DNA of 64,000 bases, from positions 1 through 64,000 of the forward strand of contig JAZJZD010000014.1 of NCBI GenBank assembly GCA_040390025.1, written 5' to 3'. The stretch is from JAVHYG01 sp040390025. GTDB taxonomy: Bacteria; Pseudomonadota; Gammaproteobacteria; Diplorickettsiales; Diplorickettsiaceae. The translations under genes and the position numbers were made by a program. The notes under the pieces were generated by a model that made no database searches, had not been told where the DNA came from, and was given only the letters and a program-made list of their open reading frames with translations. Within the stretch, counting starts at the first letter, position 1. Every line of letters starts with the position of its first letter. Of this stretch, positions 28,166-37,498 are shown piece by piece.

Positions 28166-28935
28166 CTTGTTTCCTTTTTCCGCAACGCTAGCTGAAACAC
28201 AATAACAATGAGCAATGTAATTGCAAACATTACTGAACATAAGGCATTTAATTCAGGCTTTAAACCGATGCGAACCAACGAGTAAATATAAAGTGGTAAA
28301 ATCTGAAAATCAGGGCCCGTTACAAAGAAACTGATAATGACATCATCGAGAGATAAGGTAAAACTTAAAAGCCATCCTGCTAAAATAGCCGGCCATAACA
28401 TAGGAACAATAATGCGGCGGAAGCTCATAAAGTCACTGGCACCCAAATCACGCGCCGCTTCAAAAATATTTTTATCTAAACCGGTTAAACGGCTGTAAAC
28501 CGTGACTGCAACAAAAGGAATACAAAAAGTAATATGCGAAAGCAAAAGCGACCAAAAACCAAGTTGCATTTTTATAAGAAAAAATAAAATAAGTAACGCA
28601 ATTCCCATCACAATATCTGGAGAGACAATTAAAACAAACAGCAAACCATGTAATAGCTGTTTGCCAAAAAATATATAACGATAAAGGCAAGTAGCTGCCA
28701 AGGTTCCGATAAAGGTGGCTATTGTTGCAGCCAAAACGCTGACTTCGAGAGAATGCAAAGCGACAACCGTCAAATCGGTATCACTGCCTAATTGCTTATA
28801 CCAATCTAAAGTAAAACCGTGCCACAATAAAGAATACGTTGAATTATTAAATGAATAAATAATCAAAATAATAATAGGAAAATAAAAAAAGCAGTAAATA
28901 GCCGTTAAATAGCTAAATTTCGCCAATCGATTCAT
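28162..28935 (-). CDS. potC: Spermidine/putrescine ABC transporter permease
   Basis: PotC of 257 residues with six membrane helices and the permease EAA loop EAARDLGASDFMSFRRIIVP. Forms the channel with PotB. It overlaps potB by 23 bases and potD by 4, in the conserved potABCD order. Confidence 0.94.
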   Translation of the reverse strand: MNRLAKFSYLTAIYCFFYFPIIILIIYSFNNSTYSLLWHGFTLDWYKQLGSDTDLTVVALHSLEVSVLAATIATFIGTLAATCLYRYIFFGKQLLHGLLFVLIVSPDIVMGIALLILFFLIKMQLGFWSLLLSHITFCIPFVAVTVYSRLTGLDKNIFEAARDLGASDFMSFRRIIVPMLWPAILAGWLLSFTLSLDDVIISFFVTGPDFQILPLYIYSLVRIGLKPELNALCSVMFAITLLIVIVFQLALRKKETR

Positions 28936-29776
28936 ACTGTTGCCCTATTTTATTTACCCGTCTATAAATCAACAAAAGAAGCCCCATACTCAGCGTTAAA
29001 ACCATACTAACGGCTGAACCCAATGGCCAATTATGGGCCGCTAAAAATTCGTTTTGAATGAGATTTCCTACCAATAACGATTTCGCTCCCCCTAAAATGT
29101 CAGGAATATAAAACATACTCATCGCGGGTAAAAAAACTAAAATAATTCCACCGACAATTCCTGAAAGCGTTAATGGCAAAATCACGCGCAAAAAAGTAAT
29201 TAATGTATTGGCCCCTAAATCACGCGCCGCATCAATAAGCTGAACATCTAATTTCTCAATGTTGGCATACAGCGGTAATATCATAAACGGCAATAAACTA
29301 TAAACTAAACCTATCATGACTGCTGAGCCAGTATATAAAATAGAAAGCGGCTGATGAATAATACCCAATGCTAACAAAACCGTATTAAGCAACCCTTTTG
29401 CCTTCAAAATTGAAATAATGGCATAGGTGCGAATTAAAGAACTTGTCCAAAAAGGGATGATGACTAAAAATAATAATAGGCTTTTATATTTAGATTTAAG
29501 CCGCGCTAAAATATAAGCAAAAGGATAGCCTAAACAGAGACATATTAATGTGCATAAGCCCGCAATTAGAAAAGAGTGTAAAAACACTTTTAGATAAAGC
29601 GGATTGATTAAAGCAATATAGTTTTGTAGCGTAAACTTCCAACTAACCAGTTGCACTGGATCGTTTTCTAAGAAACTCGTTATCAGCACTAAAAGAATAG
29701 GTAATAAAGCAAAAAGCGATAACCAAAGCCAAATCGTGGTAATGTTGGCCGACTTAAATAAACGATCAGCCTTCAT
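28913..29776 (-). CDS. potB: Spermidine/putrescine ABC transporter permease
   Basis: PotB of 287 residues, six membrane helices, with the EAA loop DAARDLGANTLITFLRVILP that contacts PotA. It overlaps potA by 11 bases and potC by 23, which points to tight translational coupling. Confidence 0.94.
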   Translation of the reverse strand: MKADRLFKSANITTIWLWLSLFALLPILLVLITSFLENDPVQLVSWKFTLQNYIALINPLYLKVFLHSFLIAGLCTLICLCLGYPFAYILARLKSKYKSLLLFLVIIPFWTSSLIRTYAIISILKAKGLLNTVLLALGIIHQPLSILYTGSAVMIGLVYSLLPFMILPLYANIEKLDVQLIDAARDLGANTLITFLRVILPLTLSGIVGGIILVFLPAMSMFYIPDILGGAKSLLVGNLIQNEFLAAHNWPLGSAVSMVLTLSMGLLLLIYRRVNKIGQQYESIGEI

Positions 29777-30863
29777 CAGGTAAAATTACCTCCCAGCCTG
29801 GAATCCAATGTACCCATACGGATTCACCACTATGGAAATCGAGCTTCTCATCATCTTCATTAAAAAATTGAGTTGCTGCTAACAAAGTGTTGCTTTCTAA
29901 GCGAACCATTAAATCGACAGTAGAACCTTTATAAATCACCTGTTCTACAACGCCCGGGAACATTTGTGTCGTATCAGTCACTTCAGATGGCGACCAAACC
30001 TCTAAATCTTCCGGCCTCACTAAGGTATATATTTTTTCACCGCTGGTAAAATGGCGGCGGTTTTTTAAAGTAAATTGTTTCCCTTCAATGATGACATGGA
30101 AAACATGCTCATCTACGGAAATAACCTCGGTTTCAAAGATATTCACTTCACCAATAAAGCGTGCAACACGTAAACTGTGCGGTTCTTCATACACTTCTCG
30201 GGGCGTCCCTATCTGTTCGATACGTCCTTCATGCATGACAACCACGCGATCAGACATAGATAATGCTTCTTCTTGATCGTGTGTCACAAATATAAAAGTA
30301 ATGCCTAGCTGAGTCTGTAATTGCTTTAACTCAATTTGCATGATTTTGCGAAGCCGATAGTCCAAAGAACTGAGCGGCTCATCGAGCAAAAGAATAGAAG
30401 GTTTATTAACCACAGCACGGGCAATCGCTACACGTTGCTGCTGCCCACCACTGAGTTGATAAGGTTTGCGCTCACTTAAATGTTCTAACTTGACCATTTT
30501 TAGAGCATCATCTACTTGTTGCTTGATAGCCTCCTTGGTAAGACCGCCCTTGCAATGTAGACCAAAAGCAATATTGTCAAATACGTTAAGATGAGGGAAT
30601 AATGCATAACTTTGAAAAACGGTGTTTACATGTCGTTGTTGTGGTGATAGTCCTTTAACATCTTTACCATTAATCTGAATAACTCCGCCATCAGGCTCTT
30701 CAAACCCAGAAATTAATCGAAGTAAGGTTGTTTTTCCACAACCACTTGGACCTAGTAGTGTTAGAAATTCACCGTGTTTGACTTCGAAGTGGATATCTTC
30801 TAAGACATCTTGATCATGAAATTTTTTGTAAACTCCTTTGAGTTCAAGCACATCCCCATTCAT
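29766..30863 (-). CDS. potA: Spermidine/putrescine ABC transporter ATPase
   Basis: PotA of 365 residues. Walker A GPSGCGKTT, signature LSGGQQQR, Walker B ILLLDEPLSSLD and the switch His in FVTHDQEEA are visible; a C-terminal TOBE domain follows (about 285-365). It drives polyamine import. First gene of potABCD; the promoter should lie in 30864-30960. Polyamine uptake is commonly kept in host-dependent bacteria. Confidence 0.95.
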   Translation of the reverse strand: MNGDVLELKGVYKKFHDQDVLEDIHFEVKHGEFLTLLGPSGCGKTTLLRLISGFEEPDGGVIQINGKDVKGLSPQQRHVNTVFQSYALFPHLNVFDNIAFGLHCKGGLTKEAIKQQVDDALKMVKLEHLSERKPYQLSGGQQQRVAIARAVVNKPSILLLDEPLSSLDYRLRKIMQIELKQLQTQLGITFIFVTHDQEEALSMSDRVVVMHEGRIEQIGTPREVYEEPHSLRVARFIGEVNIFETEVISVDEHVFHVIIEGKQFTLKNRRHFTSGEKIYTLVRPEDLEVWSPSEVTDTTQMFPGVVEQVIYKGSTVDLMVRLESNTLLAATQFFNEDDEKLDFHSGESVWVHWIPGWEVILPDEG

Positions 30864-30960
30864 TAAATAGGCAACCTCACTTCAAGATGGAAAGTTAAAA
30901 TCGAGAGCGATTATGCAATGTGTGGGAGGGTATGTCTACTTTTGTATTACAGCGAAAGTC

Positions 30961-32001
30961 TTATATTGTATTAGCTCTTGTTCGAAACGTTGGCAAAGAA
31001 AACCTTCTGTTTTCTTCACGTTGATAATCAGAACTTTCTAAACTCTTGTAAAATCGAACGAGTTGCCCTTTATTTTCAATTTTTAGTGACTGATTGGCTT
31101 TTGGAATATAAACTAAGAGCGGAAAATCTGGCCCTGGTGAATCTGGATTAGCTGTTTCAGTACCATGCCATACTAATGCCTTTCCTTTATAGCCGGCTTG
31201 CTTTAGTTCCCTATTTAGCTCCTCTATGATTTTTCCCTCTTGAAAAGAAATATTACCCTTTTCCTTATCCATCTCTATTATTCTTTTATCCGGTTTAGGA
31301 ATTGAATCGATATAATGATGAAACAGTTTTGTTATAAAAGGCCCAGACCCTGATCTTAGCCTTGGAGGAATAGTCACAGCTCTTGTTCCCGAAGACAGAT
31401 TTTTACGAAAAAAAATAGCAAATAAATCATAATCTGAAACTACGGCTGCTCTTTTTCCTGTTTGCCCCGGGTTCGCTAAAGCCATCACCGGCTGATTGTT
31501 ATACCAAACTTCCCAAAACCTAAGATCATCTTTACTTTGTTTAAGCTCAAATCTATAGGAATCTCCATCATAGCTCGCTTTTAGAGATTTAATCTGCCTA
31601 CCCGCGTTTTTAAATGCTGACTTAATAGTAATAAGATTTTCCCTTTCTAGAAAATCAATTCTTTCATCGGTAATATTTAAAGGAACAAACCCACAACCCG
31701 CTTCAATTGACTTAGCGATGCGTTCTTCTTGCGCTTTAAAGTCCTTTCTACCGCCTTTGCCAAACAAAGCCTCTTTTACAACAAACCCTGCGGTGATACC
31801 CTCACTACTTGTTTTTGCTTTAACATCTCTACTTTTTGTTTCATACCCCTCTTCTATCAGTGCAAATGAATACAGATTGGGCTCTCGCAGTACAATAATT
31901 ACTTTATTTCTATCCGCAACGCTTTGAAAAGCCTCGTCCGCATAAGGTGGATTATTTTCATAAATAAGTTTAAAAAAATCTATATTAGCTTTTCTAGCCA
32001 T
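30961..32001 (-). CDS. ExoY/edema-factor-like nucleotidyl cyclase toxin
   Basis: A protein of 346 residues that aligns along its length with ExoY of Pseudomonas and the cyclase core of anthrax edema factor. LIEEGYETKSRDVKAKTSS parallels LIEEGFPTKGFSVKGKSS of ExoY. Predicted active-site residues are present: Arg39, Lys56, Lys63, the metal-binding Asp190 and Asp192 in VSDYDLFA, His279 in VWHGTE and Asn285. DFPLLVYIPK matches the DNFPATFYLPR end of the core. Known relatives are delivered into host cells, bind a host activator and make cyclic nucleotides. No Sec signal is seen, which fits type III/IV delivery. The ATG at 32001 was chosen; a TTG 13 codons upstream would add a hydrophobic stretch. 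It is a single gene between potA and repeats R3/R2. Confidence 0.8.
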   Translation of the reverse strand: MARKANIDFFKLIYENNPPYADEAFQSVADRNKVIIVLREPNLYSFALIEEGYETKSRDVKAKTSSEGITAGFVVKEALFGKGGRKDFKAQEERIAKSIEAGCGFVPLNITDERIDFLERENLITIKSAFKNAGRQIKSLKASYDGDSYRFELKQSKDDLRFWEVWYNNQPVMALANPGQTGKRAAVVSDYDLFAIFFRKNLSSGTRAVTIPPRLRSGSGPFITKLFHHYIDSIPKPDKRIIEMDKEKGNISFQEGKIIEELNRELKQAGYKGKALVWHGTETANPDSPGPDFPLLVYIPKANQSLKIENKGQLVRFYKSLESSDYQREENRRFSLPTFRTRANTI

Positions 32002-32071
32002 GCTATTTAAAACCACAAAAAATGCGAGTTTAAATAACAATTATTAAGCTAATATGAGCGAAAAATTAAAA

Positions 32072-32217
32072 ATATACCCATAGCACTTCAAGTTGCGAAC
32101 ACGCAACTTGAAGTGCTTTCTTTGCGCGATGAGGATTTTCAAGGAGAGAACCGCGATTCTCTCCTTGAATGACGGTGCAAAAGCTAAGCTTTTGCCCGTC
32201 ATGTAATCGCGTATACC
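32072..32217. repeat. R3 palindromic repeat, long copy 2
   Basis: About 146 bases with ends TATACCC and GTATACC. Three hairpins as in the copy at 18261: GCACTTCAAGTTGCG paired with its complement, TCAAGGAGAGAA/TTCTCTCCTTGA around CCGCGA, and GACGG/CCGTC around GCAAAAGCT/AGCTTTTGC. The loops and linkers are conserved between copies while the stems differ with pairing kept. Confidence 0.8.
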
Positions 32218-32266
32218 GCTCGCTGTGAATTTTAATAAGTTCGTATCTTCAAGTACGAGCGGTATA
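32212..32266. repeat. R2 palindromic repeat, copy 1
   Basis: A 55-base element bounded by perfect 11-base inverted repeats (TATACCGCTCG and its complement). It starts inside the end of R3 and stops one base from the truA stop codon. A second copy in the opposite orientation is at 49949-50003. Confidence 0.75.
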
Positions 32267-33061
32267 TTAAAAAAAATTGAATAAATTATTGAATAAATTA
32301 ATGCTAGGAACTGGAGTAGAAAAAGCGTTCCCATAGAAAACTTCTGATAGGTATAATCCATTCGGCTGCGCCGTAACAGCGGCTTTTCGCCGATCTTGAG
32401 CTAATAAAACCTCTTGCGCCCAAATAGGTTCGCGCTTACCAGAACCGATAAGCATTAATAACCCAGCAATATTTCGCACCATATGGTGCAAAAAAGCATT
32501 GGCCTTAATATCAATGATTACACAGTGTTGCTGACGAATTACCTTGAGATGCTCAATGTTTCTAATCGCTGTTTTAGATTGGCAGCTCATGGCGCGAAAT
32601 GAACTGAAGTCGTGTTCGCCCAATAAATACTCCGCCGCTATTTGCATCGCAATTTCATTTAGAGAATAATGACAATGGGTTGTATGTTTATTCCACAAGG
32701 CACTAACGAGTGGCTTATTATAAATAATATAATGATAACGACGTGCTAGTGCAGAAAATCGAGCATGAAATTCATCTGAGACGCTACGTACCCACTCAAC
32801 ACGAATATCAGAGGGTAAATGACTGTTACTACCCAAAATCCAAGCACGATCCTCTCTAACTGCAGTTGTATCAAAATGAACAACCTGCCCTAGAGCATGT
32901 ACGCCTTTATCCGTACGTCCTGCACAGGTTAGTGTAATAGGATGATCGGCGACTCTTCCAATCGCTTCTTCTAAGATGGATTGGATGGTTGAAAGTCCTT
33001 CTTGAGTTTGCCATCCATGGTAAGCTGTACCCTGATAGGAAATACCAAGCGCGATTCTCAT
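32267..33061 (-). CDS. truA: tRNA pseudouridine(38-40) synthase
   Basis: TruA of 264 residues. The catalytic Asp is in CAGRTDKGVHALGQVVHFD, and FLHHMVRNI near the C-terminus is typical. It modifies positions 38-40 of the tRNA anticodon arm. The C-terminal tail (INLFNNLFNFF) is not usual for the family and runs to the R2 repeat, so the original end may have been changed by the repeat. Confidence 0.95.
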   Translation of the reverse strand: MRIALGISYQGTAYHGWQTQEGLSTIQSILEEAIGRVADHPITLTCAGRTDKGVHALGQVVHFDTTAVREDRAWILGSNSHLPSDIRVEWVRSVSDEFHARFSALARRYHYIIYNKPLVSALWNKHTTHCHYSLNEIAMQIAAEYLLGEHDFSSFRAMSCQSKTAIRNIEHLKVIRQQHCVIIDIKANAFLHHMVRNIAGLLMLIGSGKREPIWAQEVLLAQDRRKAAVTAQPNGLYLSEVFYGNAFSTPVPSINLFNNLFNFF

Positions 33062-33073
33062 TGATAATCTTCG

Positions 33074-33174
33074 TATTTTGTCTAGTTCATTATTGGATTG
33101 CTTTTCGAATGCTCATGTACTGGCATGTACATTCCGTCTCTCAAAACCAATCCACCTAAAAATCAGACAAAATA
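33074..33174. repeat. 101-bp imperfect palindrome before truA
   Basis: Ends TATTTTGTCT (33074) and AGACAAAATA (33174) are perfect mirrors; inside, GGATTG...TTTT mirrors AAAACCAATCC, and the centre is CATGTACTGGCATGTAC. It lies between the starts and ends of truA and cpoB on the minus strand. It could be a terminator for cpoB or a mobile palindrome. Confidence 0.6.
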
Positions 33175-33237
33175 CTTGATTCTCCTTGAAATACAACCCT
33201 TTTATACCGCTGCTAACAAATCAAGCACACTTTCTTG

Positions 33238-34131
33238 CTAAGCCTTATTTTGGGATGACAGATTGGCAGCCGAGATCATGGCCTGGAACTGCTGCAATCT
33301 TGCTTTAGCTGAATCAGCTGCTTTTGAGTCAGGGTATCGTTTAATTATTTTTTCAAAAGTATCTATAGCGACCTCTTTATCCCCTTTCGCAAAATAAGCC
33401 AATCCTAATTGTAGAAGTGCATCGGGAACCCGCACATCCTGCGAATACTTATTAACAAAATCATTAAACCGAAAAATCGATTGTTCAGGTTGACCTTGTA
33501 ATAAATATAATTGACCTAAAAAATAGCTCGCATTGGAGCGGTTGACGTCAAGAGGATATTTTTTAATAAAATTTTCAAACCCCATTATTGCAGGTGCATA
33601 CTGCTTATTTTTTAAAAGCCGAAAAGCCGCTTGATAATCATTTTCACCTACCGCTGTCGGCAGGTTTGTAGTAGAACTTGAGCGCGCCGTTGGTGTTGCG
33701 TTTTTTATGCCCGTTGCAGGTGTCGAATAACGTTGTTCTCCCATGGAACTTGGTTTAGTCGTAGATAGCGGTAGCTGTCTTTGCGTGAAACGTTTTTCTA
33801 AATCTTGATATTGACTGCGTACTTGTTCTTCTAATCGTTTTAAACGATGGTCTTGTTCGTCTATTCTTCCTCGTAATTCTTGCATTCGTTGATTAATATC
33901 GTCAACTTGGACTAATAATGGATTTAAATTAGCAATCTGGCGTTCTACAATAGCGACACGCTGTTCTTGTGAAAACGTAGAAACATTATTCGAGGCAGTA
34001 TTAGCCCTTGAAGATGACGGTGAATCATTATCACCGTCATCATTATACGCATCCACAACAGGTGCTATCGCATAAGCGACAGCACTGATAGCAAAACCTA
34101 ATAGCAAAACACTAACTTTAATAAGTTTCAT
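33238..34131 (-). CDS. cpoB: Cell division coordinator CpoB (YbgF)
   Basis: A periplasmic protein of 297 residues. Signal peptide ending near AVAYA, then a coiled-coil trimer region (about 55-110), a Ser/Thr-rich linker and three TPR units (about 165-285). It links the Tol-Pal system to peptidoglycan synthesis at the septum. It follows pal, as in most proteobacteria. Confidence 0.9.
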   Translation of the reverse strand: MKLIKVSVLLLGFAISAVAYAIAPVVDAYNDDGDNDSPSSSRANTASNNVSTFSQEQRVAIVERQIANLNPLLVQVDDINQRMQELRGRIDEQDHRLKRLEEQVRSQYQDLEKRFTQRQLPLSTTKPSSMGEQRYSTPATGIKNATPTARSSSTTNLPTAVGENDYQAAFRLLKNKQYAPAIMGFENFIKKYPLDVNRSNASYFLGQLYLLQGQPEQSIFRFNDFVNKYSQDVRVPDALLQLGLAYFAKGDKEVAIDTFEKIIKRYPDSKAADSAKARLQQFQAMISAANLSSQNKA

Positions 34132-34209
34132 TGATTAATTCCTAGAATAAATCACTGGAACGGTTACAAAGTGTTGCTAAAAAAGCATTCACTCTTCGTG
34201 CCTATCCAG

Positions 34210-34758
34210 TTACGCTTTATCAGTAATAATTGGGTTTTGATACGTTAAATCTGCTCGTCGATTTTTTGAATAATCCGCTTCAGAATGGCCAAATGCAACG
34301 GGTTTTTCTGCACCATAACTCACCGTCAAAATTTGTCTCTTGCTAACGCCCTGACCTTGTAAATACTGGGCAACGCTTAATGCACGTCGTTGACCTAAAC
34401 CGATATTGTATTCCCGACTACCACGCTCATCGGTATTACCCGCTATCAAAATTTTTGCTTCCGGGTGATTAATTAAATAACGTGCTTGAACCTCGAGAGA
34501 AGAAATATCTCTACTTTGAATCGCGCTTTTATCAAAGTCAAAATAATAAGTTTGATTTCCTACCTGAAGAAGATGGCTATTCGTTTCACCATCATCAAAA
34601 CTACTGACATCACCTGCACCACCTACTATCGCCTTATCAGATGTTGGGTTACTGTTAAAACCTCCTTCACCTAAGTCATCCTTTGCTGTTGAACAGGCGG
34701 CTATAATAAAAAAGCTCGCGCTAATTACACTGATTTTTAGGATTTTTTTAACTAACAT
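34210..34758 (-). CDS. pal: Peptidoglycan-associated lipoprotein Pal
   Basis: Pal of 182 residues. A lipoprotein signal ends at IIAAC; the OmpA-like peptidoglycan-binding domain (about 70-175) has TDERGSREYNIGLGQRRA and the NRRAD motif. It tethers the outer membrane to peptidoglycan and works with TolB. Between tolB and cpoB in the usual order. Confidence 0.96.
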   Translation of the reverse strand: MLVKKILKISVISASFFIIAACSTAKDDLGEGGFNSNPTSDKAIVGGAGDVSSFDDGETNSHLLQVGNQTYYFDFDKSAIQSRDISSLEVQARYLINHPEAKILIAGNTDERGSREYNIGLGQRRALSVAQYLQGQGVSKRQILTVSYGAEKPVAFGHSEADYSKNRRADLTYQNPIITDKA

Positions 34759-34798
34759 AAATTGCCCTCTCTCATTTTAAATATAAATAAAACTATTT

Positions 34799-36115
34799 TT
34801 ATGATAACAAATAAGGTGACCAGGTCGGATCTTGTACATCGCCTTGTGGTGTAGGTAAACGCAGACTTATTCGACCATCAACCGATACTATACCTAACAA
34901 ACCCTGCTTTCCGGGTTTTGACTCATAAAGTACCATTTGCCCATTCGGCGCAAAACTGGGTGATGCATCATAGCCGGAATGCGTCAGTATTTGTAAGATA
35001 TTATCGTCTACATCTTGTACTGCTATATTATACGATCCTTGCTCTTGATTGAGTACTACAATCATCTTTCCATCGCTAGAAAAAGAAGCCCGTGCATTAT
35101 AATTACCATCATAAGTAACGCGGTGAATCTGTCCTGAACGAATATTAACCTGGTAGATTTGTGGACCACCACCTCTATCGGATGTAAATAATAGCGATCG
35201 ACCGTCTTGTGAAAAACTTGGCTCAGTGTCGATAGAAAGGCCATAAGTAATTTGCCTTAATTTTTTATTAGAAAGATCCATTAGGTAAATTTTAGGTGCT
35301 GCAGAATCTTTTGATAACGCTAAAGCAAGCGTTCTATCATCAGGTGACCATGCCGGCGCACCATTAATACCCGCATAGCTACTAATCAGTTCGCGTTTGC
35401 CAGTGCTAACGTTTTGTATATAGACGCGCGGCAATATCTTTTCAAATGAAACGTAGGCAATTCGTTTTCCATTACGCGACCAAGCAGGCGACATAATCGG
35501 TTGCGTCGAAGTCAGTAAAGATTTAGCATTATAGCCGTCCATATCTGCAACTTGTAAACTGTAATGACGATTACGAGTATTTTTATCTGTCACTAATATA
35601 TAAGCAATTTGTGTTGAAAAAATACCTTTAATACCAATTAATTTTTCATAAATAAGATCACTGATATGATGTGCTAGACGGCGTAGTTGCTGCTTTTTTA
35701 CCGTAAACGTTTGTTGAGTCAAGGTATGATTTTGACTCTGCGTAACATTGACCAAAGAAAAATCAACACGATAATGTTCTTTATCGATAGCTTTAACCTG
35801 GCCAATAACCACATCGTCAATATGTTGTTTACGCCAATACGTTGTCGAAGTATGACTGAGAGAATGAGGTAATGTAGGTAATGTAGGTAATGATGGTGAA
35901 GAGACTTTGAATTGTCCGCTATGACTTAAATCATTTTTTACAATAGCACTGACATCGCTATTTTGATCTAAACTATTGGAACGAGTAAATGCCAGAACAG
36001 CAATCGGTAATTGGTTAGAAACACCTTGTGTTAATTCTAAATTAAGCGCTGCATACACAGGTGCTATCCAGAGATTTAACAATAAAGTCAATACGGCTAA
36101 ACAGATTTGCGACAC
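34799..36115 (-). CDS. tolB: Tol-Pal system protein TolB
   Basis: TolB of 438 residues. Signal peptide, an N-terminal alpha/beta domain, and a six-bladed beta-propeller with repeated motifs such as PAWSRNGKRIAYVSFE and PSFAPNGQMVLYES. Periplasmic partner of Pal and TolA. It starts directly after the MFS gene stop, and is separated from tolA by three unrelated genes. Confidence 0.96.
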   Translation of the reverse strand: MSQICLAVLTLLLNLWIAPVYAALNLELTQGVSNQLPIAVLAFTRSNSLDQNSDVSAIVKNDLSHSGQFKVSSPSLPTLPTLPHSLSHTSTTYWRKQHIDDVVIGQVKAIDKEHYRVDFSLVNVTQSQNHTLTQQTFTVKKQQLRRLAHHISDLIYEKLIGIKGIFSTQIAYILVTDKNTRNRHYSLQVADMDGYNAKSLLTSTQPIMSPAWSRNGKRIAYVSFEKILPRVYIQNVSTGKRELISSYAGINGAPAWSPDDRTLALALSKDSAAPKIYLMDLSNKKLRQITYGLSIDTEPSFSQDGRSLLFTSDRGGGPQIYQVNIRSGQIHRVTYDGNYNARASFSSDGKMIVVLNQEQGSYNIAVQDVDDNILQILTHSGYDASPSFAPNGQMVLYESKPGKQGLLGIVSVDGRISLRLPTPQGDVQDPTWSPYLLS

Positions 36116-37408
36116 TTAAATCTTCTCCTCTTTTCTTTGGCAATACGTTTCTTTAATAACACAAGCAACGAGCAATGCAGCGACTAAACTACTGAGCAAC
36201 ACAATTAATGCGGAATGGAAATCTGAAACCGAATAAACCGGCAAGCCATTTTCCAGCAAACCATCCCAATTTTTATCTAACAACCATCCGATAAGCGGTT
36301 GAAAGCCTGCACCTATTAATACCGATGCCATATTTGCGAACGCGACAGAGGTTCCTGAAACTGCATGCGAGTTAATTTCAGAAGCGACAGCATAAGCCGT
36401 TGCAACACCCGTGTTGGCTAAACCATACAAAAATAGCAAGCTAAATAAAAGCATAAGAGGTAAATGCGGTATCATTAAAATAATACTTGCCAACAATAGA
36501 CTAAAAAAAGCCGAACAAATAAGAACTATTTTTCGCCGTTTTATTCGATCAGATATCCAACCGGTTAAAGGTCCGCCGATTGCCCAACCAATAAAAATCA
36601 AACCAATTGCCATTGCCGCAATTTCATTACTTAAATGGTAAGCTTCACGAAAAAATTTAATACCCCATAATTCAGCCAATGCGGCAGTAGGTGCATAGAG
36701 AAGCCCTGCATACAAGGCATTCCACCAACTTTGCGGATTTTTAAAAACCTCAACTAATCCAGTCCAGGGTGAGTGAAGCCAATTTTTTTTTATTGGCAAA
36801 GATTTATGCGCTTCAGTTCGGTCACGCATAACAATAGCAATAACCGCCGCTAGTAATGCCATAATAGTTGCAATAAAAAGTAAGGTGGAACGCCAACCAA
36901 AATGGGCTACTAAATACGCCATTGGCATTTGCCCTACGGCGGCGCCTAACATACCTACCGCTTGTGTTAAACCAGCCAGTAAACCAAACTGATGGGATGG
37001 AAACCAAACTGTTGCAACTTTTAATGCACTCACAAAAGCGAAAGCCGCACCAAATCCCATCATTAAACGAGCCATGGCAGCGATCTGTAATTGACTGGTA
37101 AGTGCAAAAATAAGACAACCCAGTGCGCAAACTAAAATCATGCTTGTTAGCAACCAACGTAGACTGAAGCGATCAATTAAAATTCCAACCGGAATTTGCA
37201 TACCAACATAAGCATAATAAAAAAATGCAGATAAACTTCCTAAAGTTAATGCCTGCACTTTAAAATCTCGCATCAGCGAGTCGACCATGACTCCCGGTGC
37301 AACACGAGCGAAATATTCTATAAAAAATGCACTGGCAGCCAAGCCCCATATTAACCAGGGATAAAAAGGAGCATCCATGTAATTTTTGATAAGACGATTA
37401 TTTGACAT
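36116..37408 (-). CDS. MFS transporter
   Basis: A major facilitator protein of 430 residues with 12 predicted membrane helices. The loop 2-3 motif reads GILIDRFSLRWLL and the loop 8-9 motif GWISDRIKRRK. The EYFARVAPGVM start is typical of the organic-anion/hexuronate-type branch common in Legionella and Coxiella. The substrate is unknown. It lies directly before tolB with no gap and may be co-transcribed with it. Confidence 0.85.
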   Translation of the reverse strand: MSNNRLIKNYMDAPFYPWLIWGLAASAFFIEYFARVAPGVMVDSLMRDFKVQALTLGSLSAFFYYAYVGMQIPVGILIDRFSLRWLLTSMILVCALGCLIFALTSQLQIAAMARLMMGFGAAFAFVSALKVATVWFPSHQFGLLAGLTQAVGMLGAAVGQMPMAYLVAHFGWRSTLLFIATIMALLAAVIAIVMRDRTEAHKSLPIKKNWLHSPWTGLVEVFKNPQSWWNALYAGLLYAPTAALAELWGIKFFREAYHLSNEIAAMAIGLIFIGWAIGGPLTGWISDRIKRRKIVLICSAFFSLLLASIILMIPHLPLMLLFSLLFLYGLANTGVATAYAVASEINSHAVSGTSVAFANMASVLIGAGFQPLIGWLLDKNWDGLLENGLPVYSVSDFHSALIVLLSSLVAALLVACVIKETYCQRKEEKI

Positions 37409-37498
37409 TGTTTAAATCCCAAATCAGTAAGCACAATAATTGCACTCATATTAAGGAGGATAAAAATTTTTGTCTATAAGAGGATGTCTTCAATTATG

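Noticed and set aside
32002..32040. Hydrophobic N-terminus of the ExoY-like protein as a signal peptide
   Set aside because: It needs a TTG start without a ribosome site; the ATG at 32001 gives a start in line with ExoY-type proteins.
32044..32361. Open frame of 105 codons over the R3/R2 repeats and the end of truA
   Set aside because: It translates palindromic repeats and the truA tail out of frame; no domain and no start signal.
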